64,000 nt of DNA from an uncultured Shimia sp. GTDB taxonomy: Bacteria; Pseudomonadota; Alphaproteobacteria; Rhodobacterales; Rhodobacteraceae. Shown piece by piece: positions 34,189 through 44,260 of the stretch. The translations under genes and the position numbers were made by a program. The DNA lies in the NCBI GenBank assembly GCA_937897325.1, contig CALCOY010000014.1:62001-126000 (forward strand), written 5' to 3'. Under the pieces are notes generated by a model. That model was not told the DNA's origin, did no database searches, and saw only the letters and a list, made by a program, of their open reading frames with translations. The number at the start of each line of letters is the position of its first letter. Position 1 is the first letter of the stretch.

Positions 34189-35505
34189 TCAGTTTGCCGG
34201 CAGGCTCTCCAAACCTTCGGGTTTGCCGACAACCACGAAGGTGAGTGCTTCGGGGTTCAAAAGCTCCGCTGCGACGCGGTCGATGTCTTCCATGGTGACC
34301 GCGTTCACCTTGTCATTGCGGGTGGCAATGTAATCTATGGGCAGGCCGAGCATCTGCATACCTACCATGATCTTCGCGATCGGCGCATTGCCGTCAAACC
34401 GCAGGGGGTAAGCGCCGGTGACATAGGTCTTGGCCGCGTCGAGTTCTTCCTCGGTGATGCCGTCGGTTGCGGCTTTTTCCCATTCGGCGCGGATCACGTC
34501 GATTGCTTCAGCAATCCTGTTGTTGGCGGAGGCAACACTGCCGAGCCAGATCTCGGCCAGATCCCGCGGGGCGAGATAGGAATAGACGCCATAGGTCAGG
34601 CCGCGCTTCACGCGCACCTCCTGGGTCAGACGGCTTTCAAAACCGCCCGCGCCCAAAACCTGGTTCAGCAGGATCGTCGGGAAGTAGTCGGGATCTTCGA
34701 TGGTAATGCCCCGCTGGCCGAAGATCGCAACGGATTGCGGCGTATCGAATTCAACCACGGTCAGACCACCGTTGAGGGCCACATCGGCCTGAGGTGGCAT
34801 GGAGGCGCCCGTTTCCGGAAGATCGCCGAGCAGGGTGTCGAGCATCGGGCCCAGCTCTTCCGGGGTGATGTCGCCCACAGCGCCGACATAAAGCCTGTCT
34901 CGGGCGAGAACGGCCTGATGGGCGGCGATGATGTCCTCACGGGATAGTGCTGTCACGCTGTCGACCGTGCCCGAGTAATCTGTGGCATACGGGTGATTGC
35001 CATAGGCGATGCCGTCGAATGTGGTGCGCGCGATCTCGTTCGGGTCGTTGAGATCCGAGCGTATGCCGGACAGAACCTGACCACGAACGCGATCAAGTGC
35101 ATCCTGATCAAAGCGCGGTTCATTGAGAGCCGCCCGCAGCAACGTCACAGCCTGATCCCGATTTTCAGTCAGAAAGCGGGCGGAAATCGAAACCTCATCA
35201 TCGCTGGTGTCAAAGCCGAAGGAGGCGGCGAGACCTTCTGTCGCGCGGGCAAAGGCGCGGGCATCCATGTCCGCGGCTCCCTCTTCCAGCAGACCGGTCA
35301 TCAGATTGGTCGCCCCGCGCTTGCCCTCCGCATCAAGCGACGCGCCACCGCGAAAGCGCAGTTCAAGCGCCATGAAGGGGATCGAGGGTTCCTCGACCAG
35401 CCAAGCGGTGATGCCACCTGGGCTGACCACTTCCTGAATTTTTATCTCGGCGCGGGCCGGTAGGGCGACCACAAGGGCTGTCAGGAATGTTGCGATCCAC
35501 TTCAT
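34189..35505 (-). CDS. M16-family peptidase-like subunit lacking the zinc motif
   Basis: This 438-residue protein has a signal peptide (MKWIATFLTALVVALPARA) and the two-domain M16 fold: RFRGGASLDAEGKRGATNLM, YSYLAPRDLAEIWLGSVAS, and YPLRFDGNAPIAKIM. At the position of the HxxEH zinc motif it reads LMTGLLEEGA, so it cannot bind zinc there. It is probably the non-catalytic half of a periplasmic heterodimer with the gene immediately upstream, with which it overlaps by four bases (ATGA). Such paired M16 genes are common in bacteria and resemble the mitochondrial processing peptidase. Confidence 0.9.
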   Translation of the reverse strand: MKWIATFLTALVVALPARAEIKIQEVVSPGGITAWLVEEPSIPFMALELRFRGGASLDAEGKRGATNLMTGLLEEGAADMDARAFARATEGLAASFGFDTSDDEVSISARFLTENRDQAVTLLRAALNEPRFDQDALDRVRGQVLSGIRSDLNDPNEIARTTFDGIAYGNHPYATDYSGTVDSVTALSREDIIAAHQAVLARDRLYVGAVGDITPEELGPMLDTLLGDLPETGASMPPQADVALNGGLTVVEFDTPQSVAIFGQRGITIEDPDYFPTILLNQVLGAGGFESRLTQEVRVKRGLTYGVYSYLAPRDLAEIWLGSVASANNRIAEAIDVIRAEWEKAATDGITEEELDAAKTYVTGAYPLRFDGNAPIAKIMVGMQMLGLPIDYIATRNDKVNAVTMEDIDRVAAELLNPEALTFVVVGKPEGLESLPAN

Positions 35506-36845
35506 TGCGTGACCTCCTCGGGCTGCATGAGCCAGCCGGTGACGGAGGCATCGCGATTGAATACGAGACCAGCGGCCTCCATTACATCTTCTTCGGTGAC
35601 AGCCTTCAGAAGATCAGGCCAGGCTTTCACATCTTCGACGGTGAGCCCGATGGCGAGCGCCTGACCATAGCGGTTGGCGATACTGTTGACGTCATCACGT
35701 TCATAGATCTGGCTCGCGCGTAGCTGCATCTTGATCCGTTCCAGCTGATCAGGCTGCACACCATCGACCATGAATTGCTCAAGCACGTCGTCCATGGCGG
35801 CCTCTGTCTCTTCGAGGGACAGGCCCGGACGGGGCAGGACGATCACGTCAAAGGTCGTGTCATCAAGCGAGGCCCCCCGGTAATACGCACCGGACCACAC
35901 CGCCTTTTGCTGCTCAAATTGTAGTTTTTCGGTCATGTAGCTGGTCTGACCGCCCCCGAGCACCTCGGCCAGAATTGTCAGGGCAGCAGCCATTTCCTGA
36001 TCGCCCGGATCCCGTTCGGGTGCGAGATAGGACCGGCTGACATAGGGCTGGGCCACGCGCGCATCGCGGAAAACCACGCGACGTTCGGCGTTTTGCGGGG
36101 GCTCTGCGGTGCGCACCCGGTCGGGCAGATCCGGGTTGGCCGGGATCGTGCCATAGTGCTTTTCAGCAAGCGAGCGAACTTCTTCGGGGTCCACGTCGCC
36201 GGAAACAACGAGGATCGCGTTGTTGGGATAGTAATGCGTGTTGTAGAAATCCATGACATCGTCCATCCCGAGTGTCTGCATTTCATGCATCCAGCCGATG
36301 ATGGGCACGCTGTAGCCGTGGTTATGATATTGAACGGCATTGAGTTGCTCGCCAAAAAGCGCGCGAGGGTTGTTCTCGGTCCTTTGATTGCGCTCTTCGA
36401 TGATCACGCCACGTTCGCTCGTGATGTCGCTTTCAGTGAGACGGATGTTGCGCATCCGGTCCGCTTCCATTTGCATCATCAGTTCAAGTCGGTCAGAGGC
36501 GACGCGCTGAAAGTACGCAGTATAGTCATAGCTGGTGAACGCATTATCGCGCCCGCCATTGGCCGCAACGGTTGCTGAAAGCTCACCGGATTCCATGTTT
36601 TCGGTCGCCTTGAACAGGAGATGTTCGAGGAAATGTGCGACGCCGGAGGCGCCTTTGGGCTCGTCCGCGGATCCTGCGCGATACCAGACCATGTGCTGCA
36701 CGACAGGGGCGCGGTTGTCTTCGACAATGACGACATCCATGCCGTTTTCGAGTGTGAAGCTGGTCACAGCCTCTTCGTCGGCCTGTGCGACAAGAGGCGC
36801 AAGGCAAAGTACAGCGGCGTTCAACAGGACCCGGAACTGACGCAT
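35502..36845 (-). CDS. M16-family zinc peptidase, catalytic subunit
   Basis: This 447-residue exported metallopeptidase has a signal peptide (MRQFRVLLNAAVLCLAPLVA) followed by the inverted zinc motif HFLEH in GVAHFLEHLLFKATENM, with the distal glutamate in MQMEADRM or nearby. The middle carries the glycine-rich M16 linker and VARSYLAPER-type motifs. It is predicted to degrade peptides in the periplasm together with the inactive partner encoded downstream. GGAGGAAGG stands just before the chosen ATG; 54 extra codons upstream are not protein-like. Confidence 0.92.
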   Translation of the reverse strand: MRQFRVLLNAAVLCLAPLVAQADEEAVTSFTLENGMDVVIVEDNRAPVVQHMVWYRAGSADEPKGASGVAHFLEHLLFKATENMESGELSATVAANGGRDNAFTSYDYTAYFQRVASDRLELMMQMEADRMRNIRLTESDITSERGVIIEERNQRTENNPRALFGEQLNAVQYHNHGYSVPIIGWMHEMQTLGMDDVMDFYNTHYYPNNAILVVSGDVDPEEVRSLAEKHYGTIPANPDLPDRVRTAEPPQNAERRVVFRDARVAQPYVSRSYLAPERDPGDQEMAAALTILAEVLGGGQTSYMTEKLQFEQQKAVWSGAYYRGASLDDTTFDVIVLPRPGLSLEETEAAMDDVLEQFMVDGVQPDQLERIKMQLRASQIYERDDVNSIANRYGQALAIGLTVEDVKAWPDLLKAVTEEDVMEAAGLVFNRDASVTGWLMQPEEVTQ

Positions 36846-36939
36846 AGGACCTTCCTCCATCAGTGGTGTTTTGCAAAACATACGTGCGGGCCTGCCCGCT
36901 TCAAGGGCGCTGGCATGTTTGTGAGATCTTGACCTGATC

Positions 36940-37437
36940 CTATGGCGGCGCTGTCGGCGTCGGCACGCCTGCCCGGCGGTAGCGGGCGGCCTCGCGCTGC
37001 GGGTCAAGCGCCTGACGCTGATAGACCTGCGCGTAGCGATCCACGGGCACGAGACGGATCTGGGTCAAACGCCCGCGGCGGCGGCGGAAATCCGCATCCT
37101 CGGAAGCCAATTGCTGACGGATGCCACTGTTGACACCGAAGCGCCCCGCATAGCCGACGAGACCACTATCGGCCGCAGGGACGGCCCCACCCTGGTCAAG
37201 GCGTCCGCCCAATGCAGCCACACCTTCAGCCAGTGGCCGCGCATCGGCCAGATTGCTTTGACCCGGCGTCGGTTGAGGCAGATTGCTGAAATTTTCCGGC
37301 TGCTGCAGTGGCTTTACGGGCTGCACGATGAATTCATCCGGTCCTTCACCTTGCTGTTCAAGATTGCGCAGGCCTGTATTCGCGCAGGCGCTGACCAGCA
37401 AAGTGGCGAGGATCAGGGCAATGGCGCTGAGGCGCAT
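36940..37437 (-). CDS. DUF3035 lipoprotein
   Basis: This 165-residue protein has a lipoprotein signal (LILATLLVSAC) with the modified cysteine near residue 18. The mature part is proline- and glutamine-rich, includes GEGPDEFIVQPVKPLQQPEN typical of DUF3035, and ends in RYRRAGVPTPTAPP. It probably sits on the inner face of the outer membrane; function is unknown. It follows lspA, whose product would process it, and precedes the M16 pair in the same direction, an order I recall in other roseobacters. Confidence 0.85.
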   Translation of the reverse strand: MRLSAIALILATLLVSACANTGLRNLEQQGEGPDEFIVQPVKPLQQPENFSNLPQPTPGQSNLADARPLAEGVAALGGRLDQGGAVPAADSGLVGYAGRFGVNSGIRQQLASEDADFRRRRGRLTQIRLVPVDRYAQVYQRQALDPQREAARYRRAGVPTPTAPP

Positions 37438-37487
37438 CTTGGTCTCCGTTCCGTTTCGATCAGCCATATCAAGGGGCGCGGGGGGTG

Positions 37488-37964
37488 TCACGCACCCTTT
37501 TTGCGGGCCTTTTCCTCATCCGCCAGGAAGACAAGCCCGATGGCACCGGCAAAGATGAAGATATCCGCCACATTGAAGACGAAGGGATTGTTAATGCCGC
37601 AGCAGGACATATTGAGGAAGTCGAGCACATAGCCGTAGTAGACCCGGTCGACCACATTGCCGAGAGCGCCTCCGATCAGGAGGCCAGCGGCAATGCGCGG
37701 CAGCAGCTTTTGCGGTTTGCGGATCAGCCAGATCAGAACGCCCGCGCAGATAACGACGGCCAGACCGATCAGGACCCAGGGGCTGAGCCCGTCTGAGAAC
37801 AGACCAAAGTTAATGCCTCGGTTTTCGCCGTAACGAAAATTGAGCAGAGGTGGCAGCACGTCGATGGAGCGGATACGCCATAGCTCCATCCCGTGAATTA
37901 CTGCGTACTTGCTGGCCTGGTCCAGGAGCAGCGCCAAAAAAGCGGTGAGGGCGACGGCCTTCAT
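37488..37964 (-). CDS. lspA: lipoprotein signal peptidase LspA
   Basis: This 158-residue inner-membrane aspartyl peptidase removes prolipoprotein signal peptides after lipidation. It has four helices, the N-terminal [11 protein letters not shown], and the two catalytic aspartates in [13 protein letters not shown] and FNVADIFIF. It starts one base after the purH stop and is followed 50 bases later by a lipoprotein gene. The start chosen gives the usual length. Confidence 0.95.
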   Translation of the reverse strand: MKAVALTAFLALLLDQASKYAVIHGMELWRIRSIDVLPPLLNFRYGENRGINFGLFSDGLSPWVLIGLAVVICAGVLIWLIRKPQKLLPRIAAGLLIGGALGNVVDRVYYGYVLDFLNMSCCGINNPFVFNVADIFIFAGAIGLVFLADEEKARKKGA

Positions 37965-37965
37965 A

Positions 37966-39552
37966 TCAGTGCCGAAAATGCCGCTGGCCGGTGAAGACCA
38001 TGGCAAGGCCCGCCGCATCGGCGGCTGCGATCACTTCGTCGTCCCGCATGGAGCCACCGGGCTGGATCACGCATTCCGCACCCGCAGCAGCGGCTTCCAT
38101 GAGGCCATCGGCGAAGGGGAAGAAGGCATCGGACGCCACCACCGAGCCCTTGGTCAGCGGCGCAGGCAGACCCAATGCTTCGGCCATACGCTCGGCCTTT
38201 TTGGCGGCGATCATGGCGCTGTCGACGCGGCTCATCTGTCCGGCGCCGACGCCCACGGTGGCGCCGTCTTTGACGTAGACGATGGCGTTGGATTTGACGT
38301 GCTTGGCGACTTTCCATGCGAAAAGCATGTCGGCGATTTCGGCCTCGGTCGGCTGGCGCTTGGTCACGACTTTCAGATCCTGTGCGCTGACCTGGCCGTT
38401 GTCGCGGCCCTGAACAAGCATCCCGCCAGCGACTTGCCGATAGGTCAAACCCGGGGCCACCGCGTCGGGCAGGCCGTCGGTTGTGAGCAGGCGCAGATTT
38501 TTCTTGGCGGCGAATACGGATTTGGCGGCGTCATCTGCGCCCGGGGCAATCACGATTTCGGTCATGATCTGGGTGATTTTCTCTGCAGTGGGCCCGTCAA
38601 GCGGCTGGTTCAGGGCGACGATCCCGCCAAATGCACTGGTCCGGTCGCAATCGAAGGCCTTCTGGTAAGCCTCTTGCAGGGTTGCGGCGCGGGCCACGCC
38701 GCAAGGGTTGGCATGTTTGATGATCGCACATGCCGGGCCGTCATCGGGCGCGAATTCGGCGACCAGTTCAAAGGCCGCGTCCGCGTCGTTGATGTTGTTG
38801 TAGCTAAGTTCCTTGCCCTGGTGCTGCCGGGCTGTCGCCACGCCAGGCCTGACGGAGCCATCGGTATAGAACGCGGCCGTCTGATGCGGGTTTTCCCCGT
38901 AGCGCAGGGTTTGCGCCAGCGTTCCGGAAAAGCTGCGGCGACGGGGGGTGTTCCCGACCGCTTTGGCCATCCAGGTGCTGACCGCAGTGTCATAAGCGGC
39001 GGTGCGTGCATAGGCCGTCTGAGAAAGACGCTGACGCAGAGCATAGGGCGTCTGGCCATTGTTTTCGCGCAGAGCATCAAGGAAGGGGTCGTAATCGGCA
39101 ATGTCCACGATCACGTTGACAAATTCATGATTCTTTGCGGCAGAGCGGATCATGGCCGGTCCGCCGATATCAATGTTCTCGACCGCCTCGGCGTAGCTGG
39201 CACCCTTGGCCACGGTTTCCTCGAACGGGTAGAGGTTGACCACAACCAGATCGATTGGGTTGATGTAGTGCCGCTCCATCGAGGCGACGTGTTCGGGGTT
39301 GTCACGCAGGGCCAGAAGGCCGCCATGGACCAGCGGGTGTAGTGTTTTCACGCGGCCGTCCATCATCTCGGGGAAACCGGTGATCTCTGAGACGTCCTTG
39401 ACCTCAAGACCCGCTTTGCGCAGTGCTGCGGCCGTCCCCCCGGTGCTAAGCAATTCGATCCCGTGTTCGGCCAGAGCGCGGGCAAATTCTACGAGGCCAG
39501 ATTTGTCGGAGACAGACAAAAGGGCACGGCGGACGGGGGTAAGATCGTTCAT
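37966..39552 (-). CDS. purH: bifunctional AICAR transformylase / IMP cyclohydrolase
   Basis: This 528-residue enzyme catalyses the last two steps of de novo IMP synthesis. The N-terminal MGS-like cyclohydrolase domain begins [20 protein letters not shown]; the transformylase domain holds [25 protein letters not shown], and [11 protein letters not shown] chose the second of two nearby ATGs, because AAGGA is correctly spaced from it and would overlap the first. It is part of the run rsmB, heparinase-like, purH, lspA conserved in alphaproteobacteria. Confidence 0.96.
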   Translation of the reverse strand: MNDLTPVRRALLSVSDKSGLVEFARALAEHGIELLSTGGTAAALRKAGLEVKDVSEITGFPEMMDGRVKTLHPLVHGGLLALRDNPEHVASMERHYINPIDLVVVNLYPFEETVAKGASYAEAVENIDIGGPAMIRSAAKNHEFVNVIVDIADYDPFLDALRENNGQTPYALRQRLSQTAYARTAAYDTAVSTWMAKAVGNTPRRRSFSGTLAQTLRYGENPHQTAAFYTDGSVRPGVATARQHQGKELSYNNINDADAAFELVAEFAPDDGPACAIIKHANPCGVARAATLQEAYQKAFDCDRTSAFGGIVALNQPLDGPTAEKITQIMTEIVIAPGADDAAKSVFAAKKNLRLLTTDGLPDAVAPGLTYRQVAGGMLVQGRDNGQVSAQDLKVVTKRQPTEAEIADMLFAWKVAKHVKSNAIVYVKDGATVGVGAGQMSRVDSAMIAAKKAERMAEALGLPAPLTKGSVVASDAFFPFADGLMEAAAAGAECVIQPGGSMRDDEVIAAADAAGLAMVFTGQRHFRH

Positions 39553-39561
39553 CTTCATCCT

Positions 39562-41313
39562 TCAAGGATTGATCAAAGGCAGCACCGGATCGTCGCGGTT
39601 GAGGTCACGCACACCAATTGCGGTGTCCTGTGCCTTGGCCACGGACCAGCGAATGCGCGTGGCATAGTCCATAACCTTGCCAGATAGAACAATCTGTTGT
39701 GTCGCACGTGGCTCCAGCCGCCCCTTTTCGAGATAGACACTCGGGGTCAGGGCCAGCCTGCGGGTGTCGTCATGACGAAAGACCCAGATCTCACCGCTTT
39801 TGAGCGCCATGGCAACGCCATTGCCATCGAGGTCATAGGTCGCGTCGACCTCGGGGTGCAGGTGAAACCGGATGTCGAAGGGTACACCAGCAAGGTTGCG
39901 GGCGCTCATCGCCTTTTCAAAGCGGCGCTTGGCGGTGTCATCGACGGCCAACAGCATGTCCTCACCCGCCATGCCGCGCCCGTCGAAGGTGAGTTCCAGC
40001 GTGCGCATATGGTTGAGACCATGGGTCGGAACATAGCCGTCATGACCGCCTTTGAAGCGCAGCCCATCCGGGGCGTGGCTGATCTCAATAGGCACATGGG
40101 TCGGCCCGTCGATCAGGCGTTCGTGAAGGGCATCGGGGCTGTCATCGTCCAGCATGGCGCTGGAATAGCCATCCAGCGAGATGGTCGAATGCGACGGCGT
40201 TGCTCGGCCAGCCCGGCGCCATTCGATCCCGAAATTGGCGCCTGATCCGCAATTGACGATCAGGGGACGGCGACCCGAGGTCAGCTCAAATGCGAGGGTG
40301 GAGGCGTGTGCCCCGAAACTTGCCTGATCCGTCGGGGGACCTGCGGCATCGATGATAACGCTGGTACGTCCGGCGCTGAGCCGCGCATAACCCATCGAAA
40401 GTCCATCGGGCTGGCGTTTCTTGATCCCCGAAAATGCGAGCGCATGATCCAGCCAACCTTCCGCGCCGCGCCCGCCACCATGAAACCGCGCAAGCGAGCC
40501 ATCCGAATGGCGCAGGGTGCGCAGCGTCGGGGCGATCCGTTCTATGGCCTGCATCTGCGCGTCGGGGGTTGTAATGCCCGCATCGGTCAGGGCCGATGAG
40601 ACCCAGGTCAGCAGCGTGCAGGCGGCCAGAAGATCCTCGGGGTTGCGGGTTGGCAATCCTCCTTCGTCATCGATCTGACGGGTGCATTCACCGGCCAGCG
40701 CCTTGGTGGCCGGTTCGGTGAGGTGTTCCAGGCCATTGAGGAAGAGGCCTGCATGAACAAGGCCAGTCAGCGCCTCGAACCGGGGCAATCCTGGCCCTGC
40801 ACCCTGCCATCGGCGGGAGAGGAACATCGCCTGCTGGCGCAGCGATCGATAAAAGCGGTCTGTTGCAGCCTCGTCTTTGCCGCGCAGCAACAAGCTGGAA
40901 TGATTGATCCAGCGAAAGACACGCCGTCCGGTCAGATCCGGCAACCAGCCCGGTCCACCGCCCTTGCTATATCGATCAATCCAGCCCCAAAGCCAGTCTT
41001 GCGCCAGATCACGCGTGGCGATGTCACCGACTGCGGCCAGATCATCGAGCCAGGCAAAGCCATGCGTTTCGCTGAGATAGGCATTGTCCGGCGCGGCCAC
41101 GTCCCAGATCGACACGCCGGGCGCTTCGGCCAGATATCCCGCAAACAGGTAATTGCCGGCGAGCAATTGCCGCCCCTTGGCGAAGCTGCCGATCGTCCGC
41201 GGCTCTGGCAGCTTGGCGAATGCGGTCCGCGCACGACCCAACGTCGCCCTGCGGGCGCTTAGGCGGTTCAGGAAACGGTCCTTTCGGCCCGGATACCCTT
41301 TTGAATGCGACAT
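39562..41313 (-). CDS. heparinase II/III family protein
   Basis: This 583-residue protein has an N-terminal alpha-toroid (FAGYLAEAPGVSIWDVAAPD, WIDRYSKGGGPGWLPDLTGR, FRWINHSSLLL) and a C-terminal beta-sandwich of the heparinase II/III family (LAFELTSGRRPLIVNCGSG, PSHSTISLDGYSS). Members are polysaccharide lyases acting on uronic-acid polymers. No signal peptide is visible in the first 40 residues. Its steady position between rsmB and purH in alphaproteobacteria suggests a house role, perhaps in envelope glycan handling, rather than foraging; this is inference. Confidence 0.87.
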   Translation of the reverse strand: MSHSKGYPGRKDRFLNRLSARRATLGRARTAFAKLPEPRTIGSFAKGRQLLAGNYLFAGYLAEAPGVSIWDVAAPDNAYLSETHGFAWLDDLAAVGDIATRDLAQDWLWGWIDRYSKGGGPGWLPDLTGRRVFRWINHSSLLLRGKDEAATDRFYRSLRQQAMFLSRRWQGAGPGLPRFEALTGLVHAGLFLNGLEHLTEPATKALAGECTRQIDDEGGLPTRNPEDLLAACTLLTWVSSALTDAGITTPDAQMQAIERIAPTLRTLRHSDGSLARFHGGGRGAEGWLDHALAFSGIKKRQPDGLSMGYARLSAGRTSVIIDAAGPPTDQASFGAHASTLAFELTSGRRPLIVNCGSGANFGIEWRRAGRATPSHSTISLDGYSSAMLDDDSPDALHERLIDGPTHVPIEISHAPDGLRFKGGHDGYVPTHGLNHMRTLELTFDGRGMAGEDMLLAVDDTAKRRFEKAMSARNLAGVPFDIRFHLHPEVDATYDLDGNGVAMALKSGEIWVFRHDDTRRLALTPSVYLEKGRLEPRATQQIVLSGKVMDYATRIRWSVAKAQDTAIGVRDLNRDDPVLPLINP

Positions 41314-41385
41314 ATGCTCGGCCTCGACGCTCTGGGGCGCGTTCGGACGCACTCTAGCGTCGGGTTAACAGGGTGTCACCGGCTT

Positions 41386-42648
41386 TCACGCGGCCTTGCG
41401 CAGGAGCGCCATGTAGAAGCCGTCGACCCCGCCGACATCCGCCCAATGATCGGGTCGCATACGCAAGCCACCCTCTTGGCTGCGCCAGTCTGGGTCAAGA
41501 CCGTCCAGGGCGGGGACTTCGATGCTGAGGCCTGGCAGACGCTTTATGGCTTCTTCGATCTGAACCTCGCCCTCATCAGGGAGAAGTGAGCAGGTGCAGA
41601 ACACCATCCGACCGCCGGGCCGCAACAGGCTCCAGGCGTGATCGAGCATGCGAGCCTGCAACTCGATCAGACCGGCAAATTCGGATCCGTCCTTGGCATG
41701 GGGCAGATCCGGATGACGGCGGATCGTTCCAGTGGCCGAACAGGGTGCATCAAGCAGGATCGCATCCCATTGACCCCGAATGTCAAATGCATCTGCAATG
41801 CGGATCTCTGCCGTCAACCCGGTGCGGGACAAGTTGGCCGTGACACGCTGCATCCGGTGGTCAGAGATATCGACGGCTGTGACTTTCGCGCCCGCAGCTG
41901 CCATCTGAAGCGTTTTGCCACCCGGCGCTGCACACAGATCAAGGACGTTCTCTCCGGGTTTGAGATCCAGCATGCGCACCGGGATGGCGGCGGCCGCGTC
42001 CTGCACCCACCAAGCGCCCGCCTCATATCCTGGCAGCGCGGTGATCTGGCCTGCGTCCTGCAAGCGCACCGATCCTGTCGGCAGAAGCTTGCCGCCCAAG
42101 GTCTTGGCGAGCGCTTCCGCGTCGCCTTTGGGGGTCAGGTCAAGCGGCGCACCGATAAAATGCGCGGCCTCAATCGCCGCCATCGTTTCTGGCCCCCACG
42201 CATTTGCCAAGGGCGCGCGCAACCATTTTGGCAGGCGGGGCACGCGCAACGTTTCCCAAGCTTCGGGCTTCGCGGCGATCTTGCGAAGAACGGCATTTAC
42301 CAGCCCCTTGAGCTTGCCGTGACGTTTGTTGCGCCCGATGATCGTGACCATCGCGTTGACAACACCGTGGGCGGCTTCTCCCCCGCAAAGCTCGACCGTG
42401 CCAATCCGCAAGGCGTTGCGGACCGTCGAGGCGGGATACTTTTGCAGATGTTTTTGAAGCAATCGGTCCGCGCGCTCCATCCCGCGAAGTGTGTCGGTGG
42501 CGAGACGCTGTGCGCGGGCACGATCCGGTGGGGCAAGCCGGTCGAGCGCGCCTGCTGCCAGAAGATCGGACATCAGGCGGCCTTCGCCGAGGATCTGGTC
42601 AAGAAGATAAATCGCGCTGCGGCGGGCGGCTGTCGGATCGCTTGGCAT
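41386..42648 (-). CDS. rsmB: 16S rRNA m5C methyltransferase, RsmB family
   Basis: This 420-residue protein has an N-terminal NusB-like RNA-binding domain (about 1-140) and a C-terminal Rossmann methyltransferase. SAM motif I is LCAAPGGKTLQMAA; DAPCSATGTIRRHPDL carries the release cysteine and VFCTCSLLPDEGE the catalytic cysteine of RNA cytosine-5 methylases. It likely methylates C967 of 16S rRNA. The chosen start follows an AAGAGA stretch. It opens the minus-strand run to purH and lspA and is divergent from a tiny SDHAF4-like gene 80 bases away. Confidence 0.93.
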   Translation of the reverse strand: MPSDPTAARRSAIYLLDQILGEGRLMSDLLAAGALDRLAPPDRARAQRLATDTLRGMERADRLLQKHLQKYPASTVRNALRIGTVELCGGEAAHGVVNAMVTIIGRNKRHGKLKGLVNAVLRKIAAKPEAWETLRVPRLPKWLRAPLANAWGPETMAAIEAAHFIGAPLDLTPKGDAEALAKTLGGKLLPTGSVRLQDAGQITALPGYEAGAWWVQDAAAAIPVRMLDLKPGENVLDLCAAPGGKTLQMAAAGAKVTAVDISDHRMQRVTANLSRTGLTAEIRIADAFDIRGQWDAILLDAPCSATGTIRRHPDLPHAKDGSEFAGLIELQARMLDHAWSLLRPGGRMVFCTCSLLPDEGEVQIEEAIKRLPGLSIEVPALDGLDPDWRSQEGGLRMRPDHWADVGGVDGFYMALLRKAA

Positions 42649-42728
42649 GGCTGTCTCTTGCTGTCGCACCCGCTTGCCCGGTGCAGGGGGCGGCATATAT
42701 CAGGGGGTATCAACGATAGGAAGAGCGT

Positions 42729-42905
42729 ATGAGCGACACGCCAAAAGAGCTGCCAGCCGCAGCACAACGTGCGTTGGCAGAGGCAGAGGAACGACGCAAG
42801 AAGGCCAAAGAGCTGGACCTGCCGAAGGAGCTTGGCGGACGAGACGGGCCAGAACCCATCCGCTATGGGGATTGGGAAAAGAAGGGCCTCGCCATCGATT
42901 TCTAG
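42729..42905 (+). CDS. DUF1674 protein, SDHAF4-like (58 aa)
   Basis: This is a 58-residue protein with a charged, helical N-terminal half rich in Ala, Glu and Lys and a conserved C-terminal end LGGRDGPEPIRYGDWEKKG, closing AIDF. That tail defines DUF1674, the family of the mitochondrial succinate dehydrogenase assembly factor 4 (Sdh8), which binds flavinylated SdhA before complex assembly. A bacterial role in succinate dehydrogenase assembly is inferred from the family. AGGAAG lies at the right distance before the ATG. It is divergent from rsmB. Confidence 0.88.
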   Translation: MSDTPKELPAAAQRALAEAEERRKKAKELDLPKELGGRDGPEPIRYGDWEKKGLAIDF

Positions 42906-42920
42906 GGATGGGCCGCCAGA

Positions 42921-43277
42921 TCAGTTCAGGCGGAATGCAGCGCTGTCGCCTTTGCCCTTGTCGGATGTGAAACGGATGCGGCCATTCGGTGTGGCCTTGA
43001 CCTCCTGACAATTGTAGCCAAGCGCGTCACCGCCCCAGTAGAGGTCGCGGCAGAAATATCCGTTTTCCCATGTCCATGTGCCGGTCACATCCCAACGGAC
43101 ACCACGCCCTGAAATCCGACCATCAGGGGATACCTGAAGTTTCACGAAGGGTCGCGACAAGGTCTTGCCGCTGATCAGGCTCACGAATTCGGATTGGTCT
43201 TTTACCTTTGCAAATTCGGCCGAGGCCGGGGTGGCCAGCAGCAAGGTCGCAAAGAGCCCGAACAGAATACCGTGCAT
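42921..43277 (-). CDS. small secreted protein of unknown function
   Basis: This 118-residue protein has a signal peptide (GILFGLFATLLLATPASA) and a compact beta-rich mature domain: FVSLISGKTLSRPFVKL, DGRISGRGVRWDVTGTWTW, GYFCRDLYWGGDALGYNCQ. The two cysteines probably form a disulfide in the periplasm. I recall similar roseobacter proteins, sometimes mislabelled dihydrodipicolinate reductase because they lie beside dapB as here. Function is unknown. A start five codons upstream is possible. Confidence 0.8.
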   Translation of the reverse strand: MHGILFGLFATLLLATPASAEFAKVKDQSEFVSLISGKTLSRPFVKLQVSPDGRISGRGVRWDVTGTWTWENGYFCRDLYWGGDALGYNCQEVKATPNGRIRFTSDKGKGDSAAFRLN

Positions 43278-43356
43278 GTCGTCACCCGTCATCGCTATTG
43301 GATGTATAGAATACGCAATAGGGGCGCATTTGGTTCACTTCGGTTGAGTGTTTTTT

Positions 43357-44178
43357 TCACACGGGATCTTTCAGCCCCAGAACGTCCATCATGTCATAGG
43401 CCCCCGGCGCCTTGCCCTGGCCCCAAAGTGCGGCTTTTACTGCGCCGCGTGCAAAAACGGCCCGGTCGCTGGCCAGATGTCGCAGGACGATGCGTTCCCC
43501 GGGAGCGGCAAAAAGCACATCATGCTCACCCACAACGTCACCGCCGCGAATGGCGGCAAAGCCAATGTCGCCGCGTTTACGGACCCCGGTGATGCCATCG
43601 CGCCCGCTGTCGCGCACATCTTTGAGGGCCACGCCGCGCCCTTCTGCGGCCGCTTCGCCCAGCATGAGGGCGGTGCCCGAGGGCGCATCGACTTTTCTAC
43701 TGTGATGCGTCTCGATGACCTCGATATCAAAATCAGCATCGAGTGCGGCTGCCACCTTCTTTGTGAGGCCCACCAGAAGATTGACGCCAAGGCTCATGTT
43801 TCCGGCGCGGATGATCACGGTGTCCCGGGCTGCAGGAGACAGGGCGGCGATCTCGTCTTCGGTCATGCCCGTGGTGCCGATGACATGCACGACGCCTGCT
43901 TTTGCGGATGCCTTGGAAAAGGCGATCGTGGCCGCAGGCGCTGTGAAGTCGATGAGCGCCTGCGCCCCGACCAAGGCCGCGTCCACATCATCCGTCACCA
44001 GAAAACCAGCCTCGGCTGTGCCCATTGCGATGCCGATATCCTGCCCGACCCAATCATGCCCCGGACGCTCCAAAGCAGCCTTGAGAGATGCCGCATCATT
44101 GTCCTGAATAGTCTGGATCAGCATCTGCCCCATGCGTCCAGAGGCCCCAGCAACGACGATAGCCGCCTTTTTGCTCAT
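43357..44178 (-). CDS. dapB: 4-hydroxy-tetrahydrodipicolinate reductase
   Basis: This 273-residue enzyme reduces 4-hydroxy-tetrahydrodipicolinate in lysine and diaminopimelate synthesis. It has the Rossmann motif [13 protein letters not shown], the catalytic region [17 protein letters not shown] with the key histidines and lysine, and [17 protein letters not shown] precedes the chosen ATG. It is divergent from rbfA, with about 80 bases between the two starts. Confidence 0.95.
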   Translation of the reverse strand: MSKKAAIVVAGASGRMGQMLIQTIQDNDAASLKAALERPGHDWVGQDIGIAMGTAEAGFLVTDDVDAALVGAQALIDFTAPAATIAFSKASAKAGVVHVIGTTGMTEDEIAALSPAARDTVIIRAGNMSLGVNLLVGLTKKVAAALDADFDIEVIETHHSRKVDAPSGTALMLGEAAAEGRGVALKDVRDSGRDGITGVRKRGDIGFAAIRGGDVVGEHDVLFAAPGERIVLRHLASDRAVFARGAVKAALWGQGKAPGAYDMMDVLGLKDPV

Positions 44179-44260
44179 GATCTTCCCCCTTGCGTGCCGC
44201 CTTCCCTTAGCGGCCTTTCCCGCGCTTGGCAAAAAGGACCACAGCCTTTAGGTGAAGGAT

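Noticed and set aside
37909-39342. Open frame of 477 codons opposite purH
   Set aside because: Shadow of purH, which is unmistakable on the minus strand.
43357-44178. Possible second reductase: the small secreted protein next door as a dapB fragment
   Set aside because: The 118-residue neighbour has a signal peptide and no Rossmann motif; dapB itself is intact.
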